Source: Ohtaekwangia sp. (GTDB taxonomy: Bacteria; Bacteroidota; Bacteroidia; Cytophagales; Cyclobacteriaceae). Taken from it: a DNA stretch of 64,000 bases. Shown one piece after another: positions 32,704 through 41,865 of the stretch. The translations under genes and the position numbers were made by a program. The stretch spans positions 124,001-188,000 of the forward strand of contig JAJNPV010000037.1 in the NCBI GenBank assembly GCA_021155195.1, in the 5' to 3' direction. The notes below the pieces were generated by a model. That model saw only the letters and a list, made by a program, of their open reading frames with translations, was not told the DNA's origin and searched no databases. Numbering within the stretch: the stretch's first letter is position 1; every line of letters starts with the position of its first letter.

Positions 32704-33822
32704 ATGAAGTGGTTGGACGCGATACCAAGGATATGGAAAAGGGCATATCTTTTCATCTGTCTTTGGTATGCAATCAATTTTACAATCAGTGCAGTACTGG
32801 AATGGAAATTAGTAAAGCCTGAATACTATGTATTGTGGACTGCACTTTTTTTGCTTGAAGCACTGTGCGTATTTATTCTGATAATTTTTCTGTGGTCCTA
32901 TTGGCTATTTAAGTTTCCGCCAGTGTGGCAAATTACGGGTCACATCTTTGGCATTATTGTTTTCTTTTTGGTGATGGGCACCCTGTCCTACTACTTCACT
33001 GATTACCTGGAAGGTTTTGTGTATTGGGAACATTGGAAGGAATATATGGTTGGCTTGTTAAGCAGTTGGGACGCGCTTCGGATTCATGATCAGTACATTA
33101 TTACAGTTGGGGTGTATTATGTAATTCGATATTTTCAAGGATTGCAAAAGCAAGAACAGGAGAAGAGCGAATTGGCCATAAGAAATAAAGAGATGCAAAT
33201 CTCGTTATTGAAATCTCAGATAAATCCACATTTTCTTTTTAACACCTTGAACTCCATCAGTACATTAGTTCATACCAGCAAAGAAAAGGCTCGTAAGGTA
33301 ATCAGCCAGCTTTCCGATATTTTCAGATACGCACTCGATTCGCACAACGGGGAGATGGTAAAGCTAATTCACGAAATTGAGTTTATAGAAAACTATGTTC
33401 GCATTCAGCAGGTTCGGTTTGGAGATCGCCTAAAGTTTGAGAAGCATATTGATTCCACGTGTTTGGGAATTAGTATTCCGCCTATGATTTTGCAGCCATT
33501 AGTAGAGAACTCTGTTAAATATGGAATTGCGCCAAAAGAGGAAGGCGGAACCATCACACTCACGGTGAAAAGAACGGGCTCTATAATCTTTTTTGAAGTG
33601 AAGGATAATGGATTAGGATCGAAGGCAATAAAGGTAATGGATGGAAGCTCAAGCGGAGTGGGCATGATGAATACTGATCTTCGATTAAAAAGTTATTTTG
33701 GGGTTCGATCGCACCTAAGGGTATTAGCTACTGAGTTTGGTTATTCGGTGAGTTTTATCCTGGAAGACAGACATGTCATAAATGAAAAGATTAACGAGCC
33801 TGACTTAGAGCAGGCTTACTGA
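32704..33822 (+). CDS. LytS/YehU-type sensor histidine kinase
   Basis: A 372-residue membrane kinase. The N-terminal part has four hydrophobic helices (about 12-145). The kinase part has SQINPHFLFNTLNSIS with the phosphorylated His (near 175), an N box PLVENSVKYGI, and glycine boxes DNGLGSK and GVGMMNTDLRL. It is followed 25 bases later by its LytTR partner. The signal is unknown. Confidence 0.93.
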   Translation: MKWLDAIPRIWKRAYLFICLWYAINFTISAVLEWKLVKPEYYVLWTALFLLEALCVFILIIFLWSYWLFKFPPVWQITGHIFGIIVFFLVMGTLSYYFTDYLEGFVYWEHWKEYMVGLLSSWDALRIHDQYIITVGVYYVIRYFQGLQKQEQEKSELAIRNKEMQISLLKSQINPHFLFNTLNSISTLVHTSKEKARKVISQLSDIFRYALDSHNGEMVKLIHEIEFIENYVRIQQVRFGDRLKFEKHIDSTCLGISIPPMILQPLVENSVKYGIAPKEEGGTITLTVKRTGSIIFFEVKDNGLGSKAIKVMDGSSSGVGMMNTDLRLKSYFGVRSHLRVLATEFGYSVSFILEDRHVINEKINEPDLEQAY

Positions 33823-33847
33823 ACAATTAGAAAAATAAACTATTGAT

Positions 33848-34594
33848 ATGAATACAACTTGTTTAATTATCGATGATGAAAAATTAGCGCGCGAACTGCT
33901 AACTGAATTTTTAGAATCGTTTCCTCAAATTGAAGTAATTGGTGAATGCAGTAAAGGAACGGAGGCGGTAGAGCAGATCAATAAGCTAAAGCCTGATCTT
34001 ATATTTTTAGATGTTCAAATGCCGGGCATGAATGGTTTTGATGTGTTGGATGAAATTGAACATGAACCCTACGTGATTTTCACTACAGCTTACGATCAAT
34101 ATGCAATAAAAGCATTTGAAAGAAATGCAGTTGATTATGTATTGAAGCCGCTTGACCAGGAACGCTTTAAACTAGCAGTGGATCGCGCATTGAAACAGAA
34201 GAAAATGGAAGAGGGTAACCTGGAAGGACTATTGGATAGTCTTCGAACTGTAAATCCAAGAACCACCTACGACTCGCACGTATTTGTTCAAAAATCAGAA
34301 AAGTTATTTAACCTTCCAGTAGAAGATATTATCTACTTGGAAGCTTCAGGGGACTACACAGTTATCTCAACTAAAAATGATCAGTTTGTAAGTTCCAGCG
34401 GGATTGGAAAACTGGAAGAGCTAATGAACCCCGATACCTTTATTCGGGTACATCGATCAACTATCATTAATGTAAATTCATTAAAAGAAATTGAGCGTCA
34501 TTTTAATGGAGGGATGGTAGTAAAAATGCAAAACGGAAAGAGTTTTCCTGTAAGTAGAACCTATGCAAAATTGATACGAAAGAAAGTAGTCTGA
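33848..34594 (+). CDS. LytTR-family response regulator
   Basis: A 248-residue regulator: receiver domain with acidic pocket D9/D10 and phospho-acceptor D55 (FLDVQMPG), then a LytTR DNA-binding domain from about 145 (VEDIIYLEASGDYTVI, IRVHRSTIINV, PVSRTYAKLI). It pairs with the LytS-type kinase encoded directly upstream. Targets unknown. Confidence 0.94.
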   Translation: MNTTCLIIDDEKLARELLTEFLESFPQIEVIGECSKGTEAVEQINKLKPDLIFLDVQMPGMNGFDVLDEIEHEPYVIFTTAYDQYAIKAFERNAVDYVLKPLDQERFKLAVDRALKQKKMEEGNLEGLLDSLRTVNPRTTYDSHVFVQKSEKLFNLPVEDIIYLEASGDYTVISTKNDQFVSSSGIGKLEELMNPDTFIRVHRSTIINVNSLKEIERHFNGGMVVKMQNGKSFPVSRTYAKLIRKKVV

Positions 34595-34603
34595 TTTTTA
34601 TTA

Positions 34604-34653
34604 CCCGCAGAGAATGCTGAGGAGTGCAAAGAAGTCCTCTGCGCCCTTTGCGG
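34604..34653. repeat. Palindromic intergenic repeat (CGCAGAG type)
   Basis: CGCAGAG and its complement CTCTGCG flank a purine-rich GAGGAGTGCAAAGAAG segment and are followed by CCCTTTGCGGTTTTATTTTTT. Related CTCTGCG..TTTGCGG units are, from memory, dispersed repeats in this phylum. Between convergent genes it may also act as a terminator. Confidence 0.5.
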
Positions 34654-34655
34654 TT

Positions 34656-35168
34656 TTATTTTTTCAGCTTTTTCTCCAGCACTACAAACTCCAACTTCAT
34701 TTTTGGTTGACCAAAACGCGGATCGGTAAAAGCAAAGGGTTTACGCTCACCAGTAAGTGTGTAGCCGTGGCGCATGTACCAATCAATAAGTTCTTTGCGC
34801 ACGGAAATTACCGACATGTAAATGGAAGAACAACCTTGTCTTTTAGCCTCGCCTTCGGCCGCGTTTAGTAATTCTTTACCAATTCCTTTGCCCTGTAAAG
34901 TGGGGCGAACCGTAAGCATACCTAAATAGAGTTTGCCTTCATTCTTTTTTAATTCTACACAACCTAATATTTTATCCTCTTCAATATATTTTAAAAGAGT
35001 TGTGCCAGGTGTTTGAATTAATTCTGCAATTCCGTTTGCATCAATGCGCGTACCATCAAGCAAATCGGCTTCGGTGGTCCATCCTTGGCGGGAAGAATCG
35101 CCCCGGTATGCAGAGTTAACCAGCACGTTCAATTCGGAGGCATCCTCAACAACGGCTTTGGTGATCAT
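34656..35168 (-). CDS. GNAT-family N-acetyltransferase
   Basis: A 170-residue acetyltransferase with the acetyl-CoA motif A region LGMLTVRPTLQGKGIGKELLNAAE (Q-x2-G-x-G/A) and the late strand WYMRHGYTLTG. The start ITKAVVEDASELNVLVNSAYRG is typical of the family. Substrate not predictable. It is 39 bases from the aminopeptidase gene and may share its transcript. Confidence 0.9.
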   Translation of the reverse strand: MITKAVVEDASELNVLVNSAYRGDSSRQGWTTEADLLDGTRIDANGIAELIQTPGTTLLKYIEEDKILGCVELKKNEGKLYLGMLTVRPTLQGKGIGKELLNAAEGEAKRQGCSSIYMSVISVRKELIDWYMRHGYTLTGERKPFAFTDPRFGQPKMKLEFVVLEKKLKK

Positions 35169-35207
35169 GTGAAATGTTATTGACTTAGATACTTGAACAT
35201 CAGCACC

Positions 35208-36683
35208 CTAATTTCCAGACTTCGATTTTTCATTAACCGTTTTTAAATTCGGTAAATCGAAATTGTCAAATACAGATGGCTGCTTCATCATATCCTCAAT
35301 TTCTTTCACAGTGCGGGGTGCAATCTTCGAGAGGTGCTCGTATCCATTCTTAGTAATCAAGTAATCATCTTCAATGCGAACGGCAATGCCCCACCATTTT
35401 TTATCACACGCAGCATTATCCGGAATATAAATTCCTGGTTCAATGGTCACAGTATTGTTTTCTTCCAAACTGGCTCCCCCTTTGTCGTGAACATCTAAGC
35501 CAATGTGATGACAAACCCCATGCGGAAAATAAAGATGTTTTTCATCTTTCTTGATAATGCCTAATTGAATTAACCCACGGTTAACAACTGCCCGGCATGT
35601 ATCTGTTAAAGCCTGACGCAGAGTGCCAGGCTTCGCGATTTTCATTGCTTCTTCTTGCGCTTTCAGAACGAGTTCATAAATCTGTTTTTGCTCGGGCGAA
35701 AACTTTCCGTTAACAGGAATGGTACGGGTAATATCTGCAGTATAGCCATGAAACTCAGCTCCCAAATCCATTAATATTAATTCTTTGGAAGATACGCTCG
35801 GTTTATAGTTGTCCGTATAATGCAAGATGCATCCGTTATGCCCGGCACCAACAATGGAAGGATAGCCTAAATCTTCGGCTTGATATTTTTTATAAACGAA
35901 TTCGTGAATCCCTTGAATTTCCCGCTCCGACATGCCCGGCTTAATCGCTTTCATAACTTCAATCTGACCCAGGCAAGAAATAGAAACTGCGTTGCGAATA
36001 AGGTCAATCTCATCCTTTGTTTTAATACCCCGAAGTTTTGCCATCAGCTCATTCAACCCATTCATATCGAGGTTATTTTTTGGAGGCTCTACAGAAAGTG
36101 ATATGTTCTTTTTTTCGGGATACTTTACCTTGACTTTAAATTGCGCAATTAAATCATACATGTCAGATGAATCTTTCGGATTGTCTCGCACATCATTCTT
36201 AAAATCATAGAAAAGAACCTTATCGAATTTCGAAAAATCAACATTGTAGCGTTTAAACTCACTGTTGTTAAAAGCTTGTTCAAAACCCAGTAAATCCTTT
36301 GTTCCTTTTTCGCCCAGTCTGCGTCCGGTCCACATTTCGCGCAACGCGTTACGAGGTTGCACAAATAGGATTTCGTCATAAGAAGTTCCATTGGCTGCTG
36401 CCAACTTATCTTTAAAGATGAACAAGACTGCATCGGGTTCTTTGTAACCCGTTAAGTAGTAGAAATCAGGATCTTGATGATAGACAAAGTCAACATCATT
36501 GGCACGATTCCGTACCGGATTGGCAAAAAATACAGCTACTGAATTTTGAGGCAGCGCGGCTCTTAATTGTTCCCTTCGGTCTTTATGAAAGTCTTTAGAA
36601 AGAAAATCGTTGGGCAGATCAGAATCTTGTGCCAAGCCCGAAAAGCTTGTCAGGATCAGGAATACTGGAAATAAGAATTTCAT
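35208..36683 (-). CDS. pepP: Exported Xaa-Pro aminopeptidase (M24B)
   Basis: About 491 residues from ATG 36683, which begins a clear signal peptide (MKFLFPVFLILTSFSGLAQ); an upstream ATG at 36758 would bury it. The aminopeptidase P N-domain contains NDVDFVYHQDPDFYYLTGY. The metal site of the pita-bread fold is visible: D (LMDLGAEFHGYTADITRTI), H (HGVCHHIGLDVHD), E (TIEPGIYIP) and E (VRIEDDYLI). It removes N-terminal residues before proline, here probably in the periplasm. Confidence 0.93.
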   Translation of the reverse strand: MKFLFPVFLILTSFSGLAQDSDLPNDFLSKDFHKDRREQLRAALPQNSVAVFFANPVRNRANDVDFVYHQDPDFYYLTGYKEPDAVLFIFKDKLAAANGTSYDEILFVQPRNALREMWTGRRLGEKGTKDLLGFEQAFNNSEFKRYNVDFSKFDKVLFYDFKNDVRDNPKDSSDMYDLIAQFKVKVKYPEKKNISLSVEPPKNNLDMNGLNELMAKLRGIKTKDEIDLIRNAVSISCLGQIEVMKAIKPGMSEREIQGIHEFVYKKYQAEDLGYPSIVGAGHNGCILHYTDNYKPSVSSKELILMDLGAEFHGYTADITRTIPVNGKFSPEQKQIYELVLKAQEEAMKIAKPGTLRQALTDTCRAVVNRGLIQLGIIKKDEKHLYFPHGVCHHIGLDVHDKGGASLEENNTVTIEPGIYIPDNAACDKKWWGIAVRIEDDYLITKNGYEHLSKIAPRTVKEIEDMMKQPSVFDNFDLPNLKTVNEKSKSGN

Positions 36684-36971
36684 AAATATTTGGAGTAATT
36701 GACTTAAATATAGACAGGCCAGGCAAACAATAAAATTACTTTTTGAGGAGGGCTTCATTCGTTACATTACCGGAGTAAGACGAGGTAAATAGACTCCCAT
36801 TTATCAACCTTTTCTGCCAGTCTTCCAAAAAGACCTTTGAAGTTGACCTCTTGAATAACTTACCCTAAGGTTTTCCGTATAGTGCAAAATCAGATTGCTC
36901 TTTTGTTAAAAAGAGGCTCAAATGATCAGAAAATGATAGCTATTAATTGCAGAAGGTATTTTCCTTTGGCT

Positions 36972-37000
36972 GGGCAACCCTTTCAACGGTCTGCCTGTCT
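36972..37000 (+). promoter_or_regulatory. ECF-sigma-type promoter of the lipoprotein-sigma-antisigma operon
   Basis: GGGCAACCCTTT at 36972-36983 and CTGTCT at 36995-37000. The same two blocks at the same distance occur at 39748-39776. It lies 25 bases before the ATG at 37025. The rest of the 340-base gap after the aminopeptidase gene holds nothing I can identify. Confidence 0.7.
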
Positions 37001-37024
37001 TAGCCGCAGTTAAATTGAAATTGT

Positions 37025-37693
37025 ATGAAAAGGCCAGTCATTTTATCATCCTATATCTTAATTTTTTTGTTTTCTCTATCAGGTTGTAACGAACCATTTG
37101 AGGATACAATACCCGAAAGTTTTTTTAAAACGCAACTCAATCCAGATGAAGTGTATATCTACAGTGGAGGTCCATCATATGGGGTAAGGTTAGATCCTCT
37201 GTTAAATGATAGTATTAAAGTGGCCGTTAACATTACGTATAGTAGTCCAGCCCACGGCACAATAAGTTTTATTCCTAATGAAGGATGGTTCTATAAGGCG
37301 GATGATGATTTTGTGGGGGTAGATCAATTCAATTATACCGCATGTTATCAAGGTAAGTGCCTTACCTCGTTTATCAAAATGTATGTCGAGGAACCTATTG
37401 ACCCTACCAACTGCGTCTATCAGCTTGTGGGGGAATCGGTGGAGACCACCAAAAATCAACCAATTGAAATAAGAATATTTATAAATGATACTGTCTGTAA
37501 ATATGCTGGAAACAGCATAGCCGCTCCTGAGAAAGGTACATTCAATGTCTATTCGTACTCAGGAAGTATTAAAAATATTGTGTACGTGTATTTTCCTCCA
37601 AAAGGATTTATTGGAACCGATCGGTTCAAATACAAAATTTTTACACCTGATGGTGATATGGAGACCTATTGCACCATAACGATAAAGGAATAA
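37025..37693 (+). CDS. Lipoprotein with two Ig-like (Big_9/VCBS-type) repeats
   Basis: A 222-residue lipoprotein (lipobox SLSGC, about C20). It has two beta-sandwich repeats with the pattern HGTISFIPNEGWFYKADDDF-V-G-V-D-Q-F and a later PPKGFIGTDRFKYKI, as in bacterial Ig-like adhesion repeats. It is first in the operon with the ECF sigma factor (15-base gap), and the ECF-type promoter stands directly before it. Likely a cell-surface component, perhaps a signal receiver. Confidence 0.75.
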   Translation: MKRPVILSSYILIFLFSLSGCNEPFEDTIPESFFKTQLNPDEVYIYSGGPSYGVRLDPLLNDSIKVAVNITYSSPAHGTISFIPNEGWFYKADDDFVGVDQFNYTACYQGKCLTSFIKMYVEEPIDPTNCVYQLVGESVETTKNQPIEIRIFINDTVCKYAGNSIAAPEKGTFNVYSYSGSIKNIVYVYFPPKGFIGTDRFKYKIFTPDGDMETYCTITIKE

Positions 37694-37708
37694 GGATTAA
37701 ATAAGCCA

Positions 37709-38266
37709 ATGTCTTCTCTTTTTGACTACATGACAGAGAACGAGATAATTCAGGAATGTTTAAAGAATAAAGCTTCTGCACAAGAGAAGCTTTATGCGCT
37801 TTATTCCCGAAGGATGATGGCTATTTGTTTGCGTTATACACGATCACGCTTCGAAGCCGAGGATATTTTTCATGAAGCGTTTGTAAAAGTTTTTAAAAGT
37901 ATTCACACCTGGAAGGGAGGATCTTTTGAAGGATGGATGCGAAGAATATTTGTAAATACTGCGATCAACCATTTTCATCAAAACCGAAAATATTTTGATC
38001 ATGTAGACTCATCCTATGCAGAAGTGAAGCTTAGTTCATCGGATAACGTAATCTCAGACATGTCCAATCAGGAGCTTTTGGATACAATCAACCGATTACC
38101 AGAAGGATATAAAATGATTTTTAACCTTCATGTAGTTGAGGGTTACAATCATAATGAAATTGCTGAAATGCTGAACATTGCCGAAGGCAGTTCAAAATCT
38201 CAGTTGTCAAAAGCAAAGACCTACCTAAAGAAACTTATTGAAGATAGATTAATTTCAGCAGCATGA
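37709..38266 (+). CDS. ECF-family RNA polymerase sigma factor
   Basis: A 185-residue sigma factor: region 2 (LYALYSRRMMAICLRYTRSRFEAEDIFHEAFVKVFKSI, GWMRRIFVNTAINHF) and region 4 (LPEGYKMIFNLHVVEGYNHNEIAEML, SKSQLSKAKTYLKKLI). It overlaps the next gene by 4 bases (ATGA). The shared GGGCAACC-type promoters upstream of this operon and of the 39794 operon are its likely targets. Confidence 0.94.
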   Translation: MSSLFDYMTENEIIQECLKNKASAQEKLYALYSRRMMAICLRYTRSRFEAEDIFHEAFVKVFKSIHTWKGGSFEGWMRRIFVNTAINHFHQNRKYFDHVDSSYAEVKLSSSDNVISDMSNQELLDTINRLPEGYKMIFNLHVVEGYNHNEIAEMLNIAEGSSKSQLSKAKTYLKKLIEDRLISAA

Positions 38267-39651
38267 AGGATATAGATTTTGACGATATCGGAAAACGCTT
38301 TCATGATCTGGAGGCTGAACCACCAACTACAGGTTGGAGTGAGATCAATACCGAACTCCATCCAGCATCTCCCATCCGCACTTGGTTCAGAAAAAACTGG
38401 TGGAAGCCTTTGATTATTCTTATTCCTGTTTCATCCTACGTATTCTATTCAAACAGAAAAGAGGGTACTCTCCAGTCATCTTCCATACAGTCATTTGCGA
38501 TGAACAAAAGACTACCAATAGTGTCAGGAAATGCAGATCTGGATTCTTTAAATGAAATTTCAAAACCTCAATACACAGAAAAAACTACCCCTGAGAATAA
38601 ACCTAAATTAAATGTGCTGTCTGGGAGCGGATCAATTAAAAAACTCGCTAGGGAAAACATTATCAAAAAGACTGAACTCACAACCGAGCTCAAAGGCTCA
38701 AATGAAACAATTGCAGATTCAGACGAAAGATTGGAGTCTAAGTCAATTGAATTGCGTTACCAGAATAATACCAGCCATAATCTAATGGAGGGTGAAGCCG
38801 AACAAAAAGTGAATTGGAACGGAATTAATTCAGGCAAGACAAACAAAATAAATTCGAAGATTGACTCGTTGGTCAGCGAGATTGAAAAGAAGGAACAGAA
38901 AATTGTAACGGAAACACATCTTGAAGTGTCTGACAGTTTAAGTGCTATTCAAATTGTGGAGAAGAGAAAATCAAATAGTTGGAGATTAACAGCATCGGTT
39001 ACGGCCAATTATTTAACGAATACCGTTAGGCCTATTGTGAATGATGAAGTACTTATAACGAATATTGATAAGGCCGCATCTTTTCAAAGAGTAGGATTTG
39101 GATTTGCTTTGGGTGGTGGTAAAGAGATTGCTTCAAATCTTTTTATGGATGCTCAACTTTCTTTTATAGAAATGCAACAAAGCCCCAGCTTTACCTACAC
39201 CACAGGAAAGATAGATACGCTGCTGGCGGTTTTACAGCCCGATCAAAATGTATTGGTTACCCCGGTATATGAAACTACACGTCAGGAAATTATGGGTAAA
39301 TACAGGTATGCTGGAATAAAGCTCGGTGTCTCTTATTATTTCTGGGCTACACCCAAAGGAAGATTTAATATTATGGCTTCGGCAGGCACTCATTATCTGT
39401 TTTCATCTCAGGTGAAAAGTAAAATGGAAGGACAATGGATTACTTTAACGAACAAGGATTTGAATAAAGTGAATTATAGCGGAACGATTGGCGCTGGTTA
39501 TAATTTTAGATTTAATGAGTGGGAATTAATGATTAACCCTACCATAAATTATTTTGCAAGAGATGTAAAGAGTAAAGAGCTTCCTTATAGCCTGAATAAT
39601 CAATCTCTAGGATTAAATTTTATGCTATCAAAAAGAGTAGGGACAAGGTAA
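38263..39651 (+). CDS. Membrane-anchored putative anti-sigma protein with barrel-like C-terminal region
   Basis: A 462-residue protein: cytosolic N-terminus of about 45 residues (DIGKRFHDLEAEPPTTGW), one TM helix (about 48-62), a charged, probably disordered linker to about 240, and a C-terminal part with amphipathic strands like small outer-membrane barrels (AGIKLGVSYYFW, GTIGAGYNFRFN). Position right behind an ECF gene with a 4-base overlap suggests that the N-terminus holds the sigma factor. How a barrel-like end would sit in an inner-membrane protein is unclear. Confidence 0.7.
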   Translation: MKDIDFDDIGKRFHDLEAEPPTTGWSEINTELHPASPIRTWFRKNWWKPLIILIPVSSYVFYSNRKEGTLQSSSIQSFAMNKRLPIVSGNADLDSLNEISKPQYTEKTTPENKPKLNVLSGSGSIKKLARENIIKKTELTTELKGSNETIADSDERLESKSIELRYQNNTSHNLMEGEAEQKVNWNGINSGKTNKINSKIDSLVSEIEKKEQKIVTETHLEVSDSLSAIQIVEKRKSNSWRLTASVTANYLTNTVRPIVNDEVLITNIDKAASFQRVGFGFALGGGKEIASNLFMDAQLSFIEMQQSPSFTYTTGKIDTLLAVLQPDQNVLVTPVYETTRQEIMGKYRYAGIKLGVSYYFWATPKGRFNIMASAGTHYLFSSQVKSKMEGQWITLTNKDLNKVNYSGTIGAGYNFRFNEWELMINPTINYFARDVKSKELPYSLNNQSLGLNFMLSKRVGTR

Positions 39652-39673
39652 TGTATACTTTATGCATGAGATG

Positions 39674-39703
39674 AAGGGCAACTCCAAAAAGGTTGCCCTT
39701 TTT
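39674..39703 (+). terminator. Rho-independent terminator
   Basis: A perfect 9-base stem AAGGGCAAC/GTTGCCCTT, a 9-base loop, and a T-run. It closes the sigma/anti-sigma operon. Confidence 0.8.
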
Positions 39704-39747
39704 ATATTCTATTTTTAGAATAAATTTTTATAGAATTTTTTTTAAGC

Positions 39748-39776
39748 GGGCAACCCTTTTAAATAATAGTCTGTCT
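39748..39776 (+). promoter_or_regulatory. ECF-sigma-type promoter of the beta-helix lipoprotein operon
   Basis: GGGCAACCCTTT at 39748-39759 and CTGTCT at 39771-39776, the same blocks and spacing as at 36972-37000. It lies 18 bases before the ATG at 39794. This ties the downstream operon to the ECF factor encoded at 37709. Confidence 0.7.
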
Positions 39777-39793
39777 GACAGAAAAAATATTTT

Positions 39794-41746
39794 ATGAAAA
39801 CATACACTAGAGTTATCAGTGCAGTTCTTTTTCTGTTAATCGCTGCAATGACGGGTTGTAAGGAAACGGAGATTATTCAACCTCAAAATGGGTTAATAGC
39901 TAAGGCTGGAGAGGATAAGGCAGGTAAAGTCAATGAGCAAATTCTTTTAGTTGGAACTGAATCATTTGATAAGAATAATAAACCCTTCACCTTTTTGTGG
40001 TCTATTGTGACTAAGCCTCAGAACAGTCAAGCCACACTGAATTTCAGCAACACCCAGAAGGCTGCCTTTACACCTGATGTTGCGGGGGTGTACATTATTC
40101 AATTGAAAATTGTCCAGTCAAACTGGTTTGCAACTGATGAAGTTGTTATTACAGCTTCATCGGCACAACCAGCCGATCCAACCACGATAATATTGAGCGA
40201 TAATATTTCGGTGAACACCGTACTTTCCAATATTTTGAATGACCCCACTCAACCGGATTACATTGTTAATAATGATATTGAGGTGAGGGCTGACCTTACC
40301 ATTGAGCCGGGTGTTGTTATTTTTTTCGGGCAAAATAAAAGTTTGCAGATTATTAGTGGATCCATTCGCGCCAAAGGAACAGCTGATAACGGAATCTTGC
40401 TAAAAGGTGTGGGAAACACTCCTGCTTTTTGGAAAGGTATTGCGATTCATAGTAATAGCGAGTTCAATGAATTGGAATACGTAACAGTTAAGCAAGCGGG
40501 CAGTAATCTGTTAACTGAAATTGGTAGCAAAGCAAGTGTGGCATTGGCGGGCACTCAATATTCGGGAGGCGCTTTAAGAGTTACGCATACCGTTTTCAGC
40601 GAAAGCGGTGGCTATGGACTTTATATGGAAGGCATGTCAGAACTCAACCATTTTGCCAATAATGCATTTATCAACAATGCTCTGTCGGCTGCTTACATCC
40701 CTGCCCGGCAATTGCATAAAATTGATGTAGTTAGTTTTTCAGGAACGGATGGAATTGAAACCGGAGGACTGATACAGGATGTAGGTGAAGTAACCTGGAA
40801 GAAACTGGTAACAGGATCCTACAAGGTTACCAGTGAGATCCTTATTAAAAGTGGTGTGACGGTAGAGGCAGGTGCGTCTTTTAAAATTAAAATGGGCTAT
40901 ACGATACAAGTGAGTGGTAATGGGTATTTAAATGCATCGGGTTCAGAAAATCATCCTGTAATTTTTACCTCTACTGCTGCAAACTTGTATTGGAACGGTC
41001 TCTTTTTTAATTCATCACACCTGAATAATAAATTAAACTATTGTGAGATTTCAAATGCAGGATTAAACCGAATAGCTGATGCAGATTATCTGGCAAATAT
41101 TGTTGTGGGCCATCAAGGAGTGGTAACCGTTGAGAATTCTGTAATTGAAAATGGGTTAGGATACGGGTTAGTAACAAAGAAGATTGAAAATGTAAATTCG
41201 GATTTTGTGAATGTGAATACCTTCAGCAATCTTCAGAATGGAAAAGTATTTCCCGTTGTTATTAATTATCCTGACCGACCTTCAATAACAGGAGTGTGGT
41301 TGGATCGATGGTCGATACTAGGAGGAAAAAATGAAATAGCGAACGATTTCTATAATAAAGAAACCGGAGCGTGGTTTGATGGAGCCACTAACCCCTGGAC
41401 CATGAGTGATGCAGGGTTTGGAATATCTATTAATGAGGATGGTAGTTTCACCTGGCTCATTGCAGAGCATTCACCGTGGGTGGGTTGCGAGTCATATTCA
41501 GCAGAATATATTACGGGAAATGTGATCACCTATCCTGATATGATTTCGTTCGACATGCACTATTGGCGCAGCAAATTCATTAACTCCTGCGATGAGACCC
41601 AGAATGTGGATACCGAAGTAGAAGTATTTGAACTTTCGCTACCTGTTCAACTTAGCAAAGTAAATCTGGGTAACGGACGGGAGTTTTGGGAGTTGAAGTT
41701 TTTTAATCCAGATAACACCACTTTCTCATTTTATAGAAATTTATAA
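39794..41746 (+). CDS. Large lipoprotein with PKD-like and right-handed beta-helix regions
   Basis: A 650-residue lipoprotein (lipobox AAMTGC, C22). Residues 35-125 form a PKD/K319-like domain (AGEDKAGKVNEQILLVGTES, FTFLWSIVTKP). Residues 130-480 contain repeating short strands typical of a parallel beta-helix (DLTIEPGVVIFFGQNKSLQI, then GVTVEAGASFKIKMGYTIQV). The last 150 residues are a separate beta domain. Likely surface exposed, possibly carbohydrate or matrix binding. It has its own ECF-type promoter. Confidence 0.8.
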   Translation: MKTYTRVISAVLFLLIAAMTGCKETEIIQPQNGLIAKAGEDKAGKVNEQILLVGTESFDKNNKPFTFLWSIVTKPQNSQATLNFSNTQKAAFTPDVAGVYIIQLKIVQSNWFATDEVVITASSAQPADPTTIILSDNISVNTVLSNILNDPTQPDYIVNNDIEVRADLTIEPGVVIFFGQNKSLQIISGSIRAKGTADNGILLKGVGNTPAFWKGIAIHSNSEFNELEYVTVKQAGSNLLTEIGSKASVALAGTQYSGGALRVTHTVFSESGGYGLYMEGMSELNHFANNAFINNALSAAYIPARQLHKIDVVSFSGTDGIETGGLIQDVGEVTWKKLVTGSYKVTSEILIKSGVTVEAGASFKIKMGYTIQVSGNGYLNASGSENHPVIFTSTAANLYWNGLFFNSSHLNNKLNYCEISNAGLNRIADADYLANIVVGHQGVVTVENSVIENGLGYGLVTKKIENVNSDFVNVNTFSNLQNGKVFPVVINYPDRPSITGVWLDRWSILGGKNEIANDFYNKETGAWFDGATNPWTMSDAGFGISINEDGSFTWLIAEHSPWVGCESYSAEYITGNVITYPDMISFDMHYWRSKFINSCDETQNVDTEVEVFELSLPVQLSKVNLGNGREFWELKFFNPDNTTFSFYRNL

Positions 41747-41790
41747 AGGAAAGAGTAGCGAGTTGCTTTAGAATTGAGTCCAAACGGATT

Positions 41791-41829
41791 GGAATAGACT
41801 TTTGAAGGTCTATTCCAGGCAACTTTTTT
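41791..41829 (+). terminator. Hairpin terminator after the beta-helix lipoprotein gene
   Basis: Perfect 9-base stem GGAATAGAC/GTCTATTCC with an 8-base loop. A T-run follows after a short gap (41824-41829), so it may reduce rather than stop transcription into the next gene. Confidence 0.6.
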
Positions 41830-41865
41830 ATTCCAGACCGTTCATTGCAACAAATTAAAATTAAA

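Noticed and set aside
41818..41845. A third ECF-2 promoter (GGCAACTTTT..) before the barrel gene at 41866
   Set aside because: Only the first block resembles the motif; the CTGTCT block is missing at the right distance and the region belongs to the terminator hairpin.
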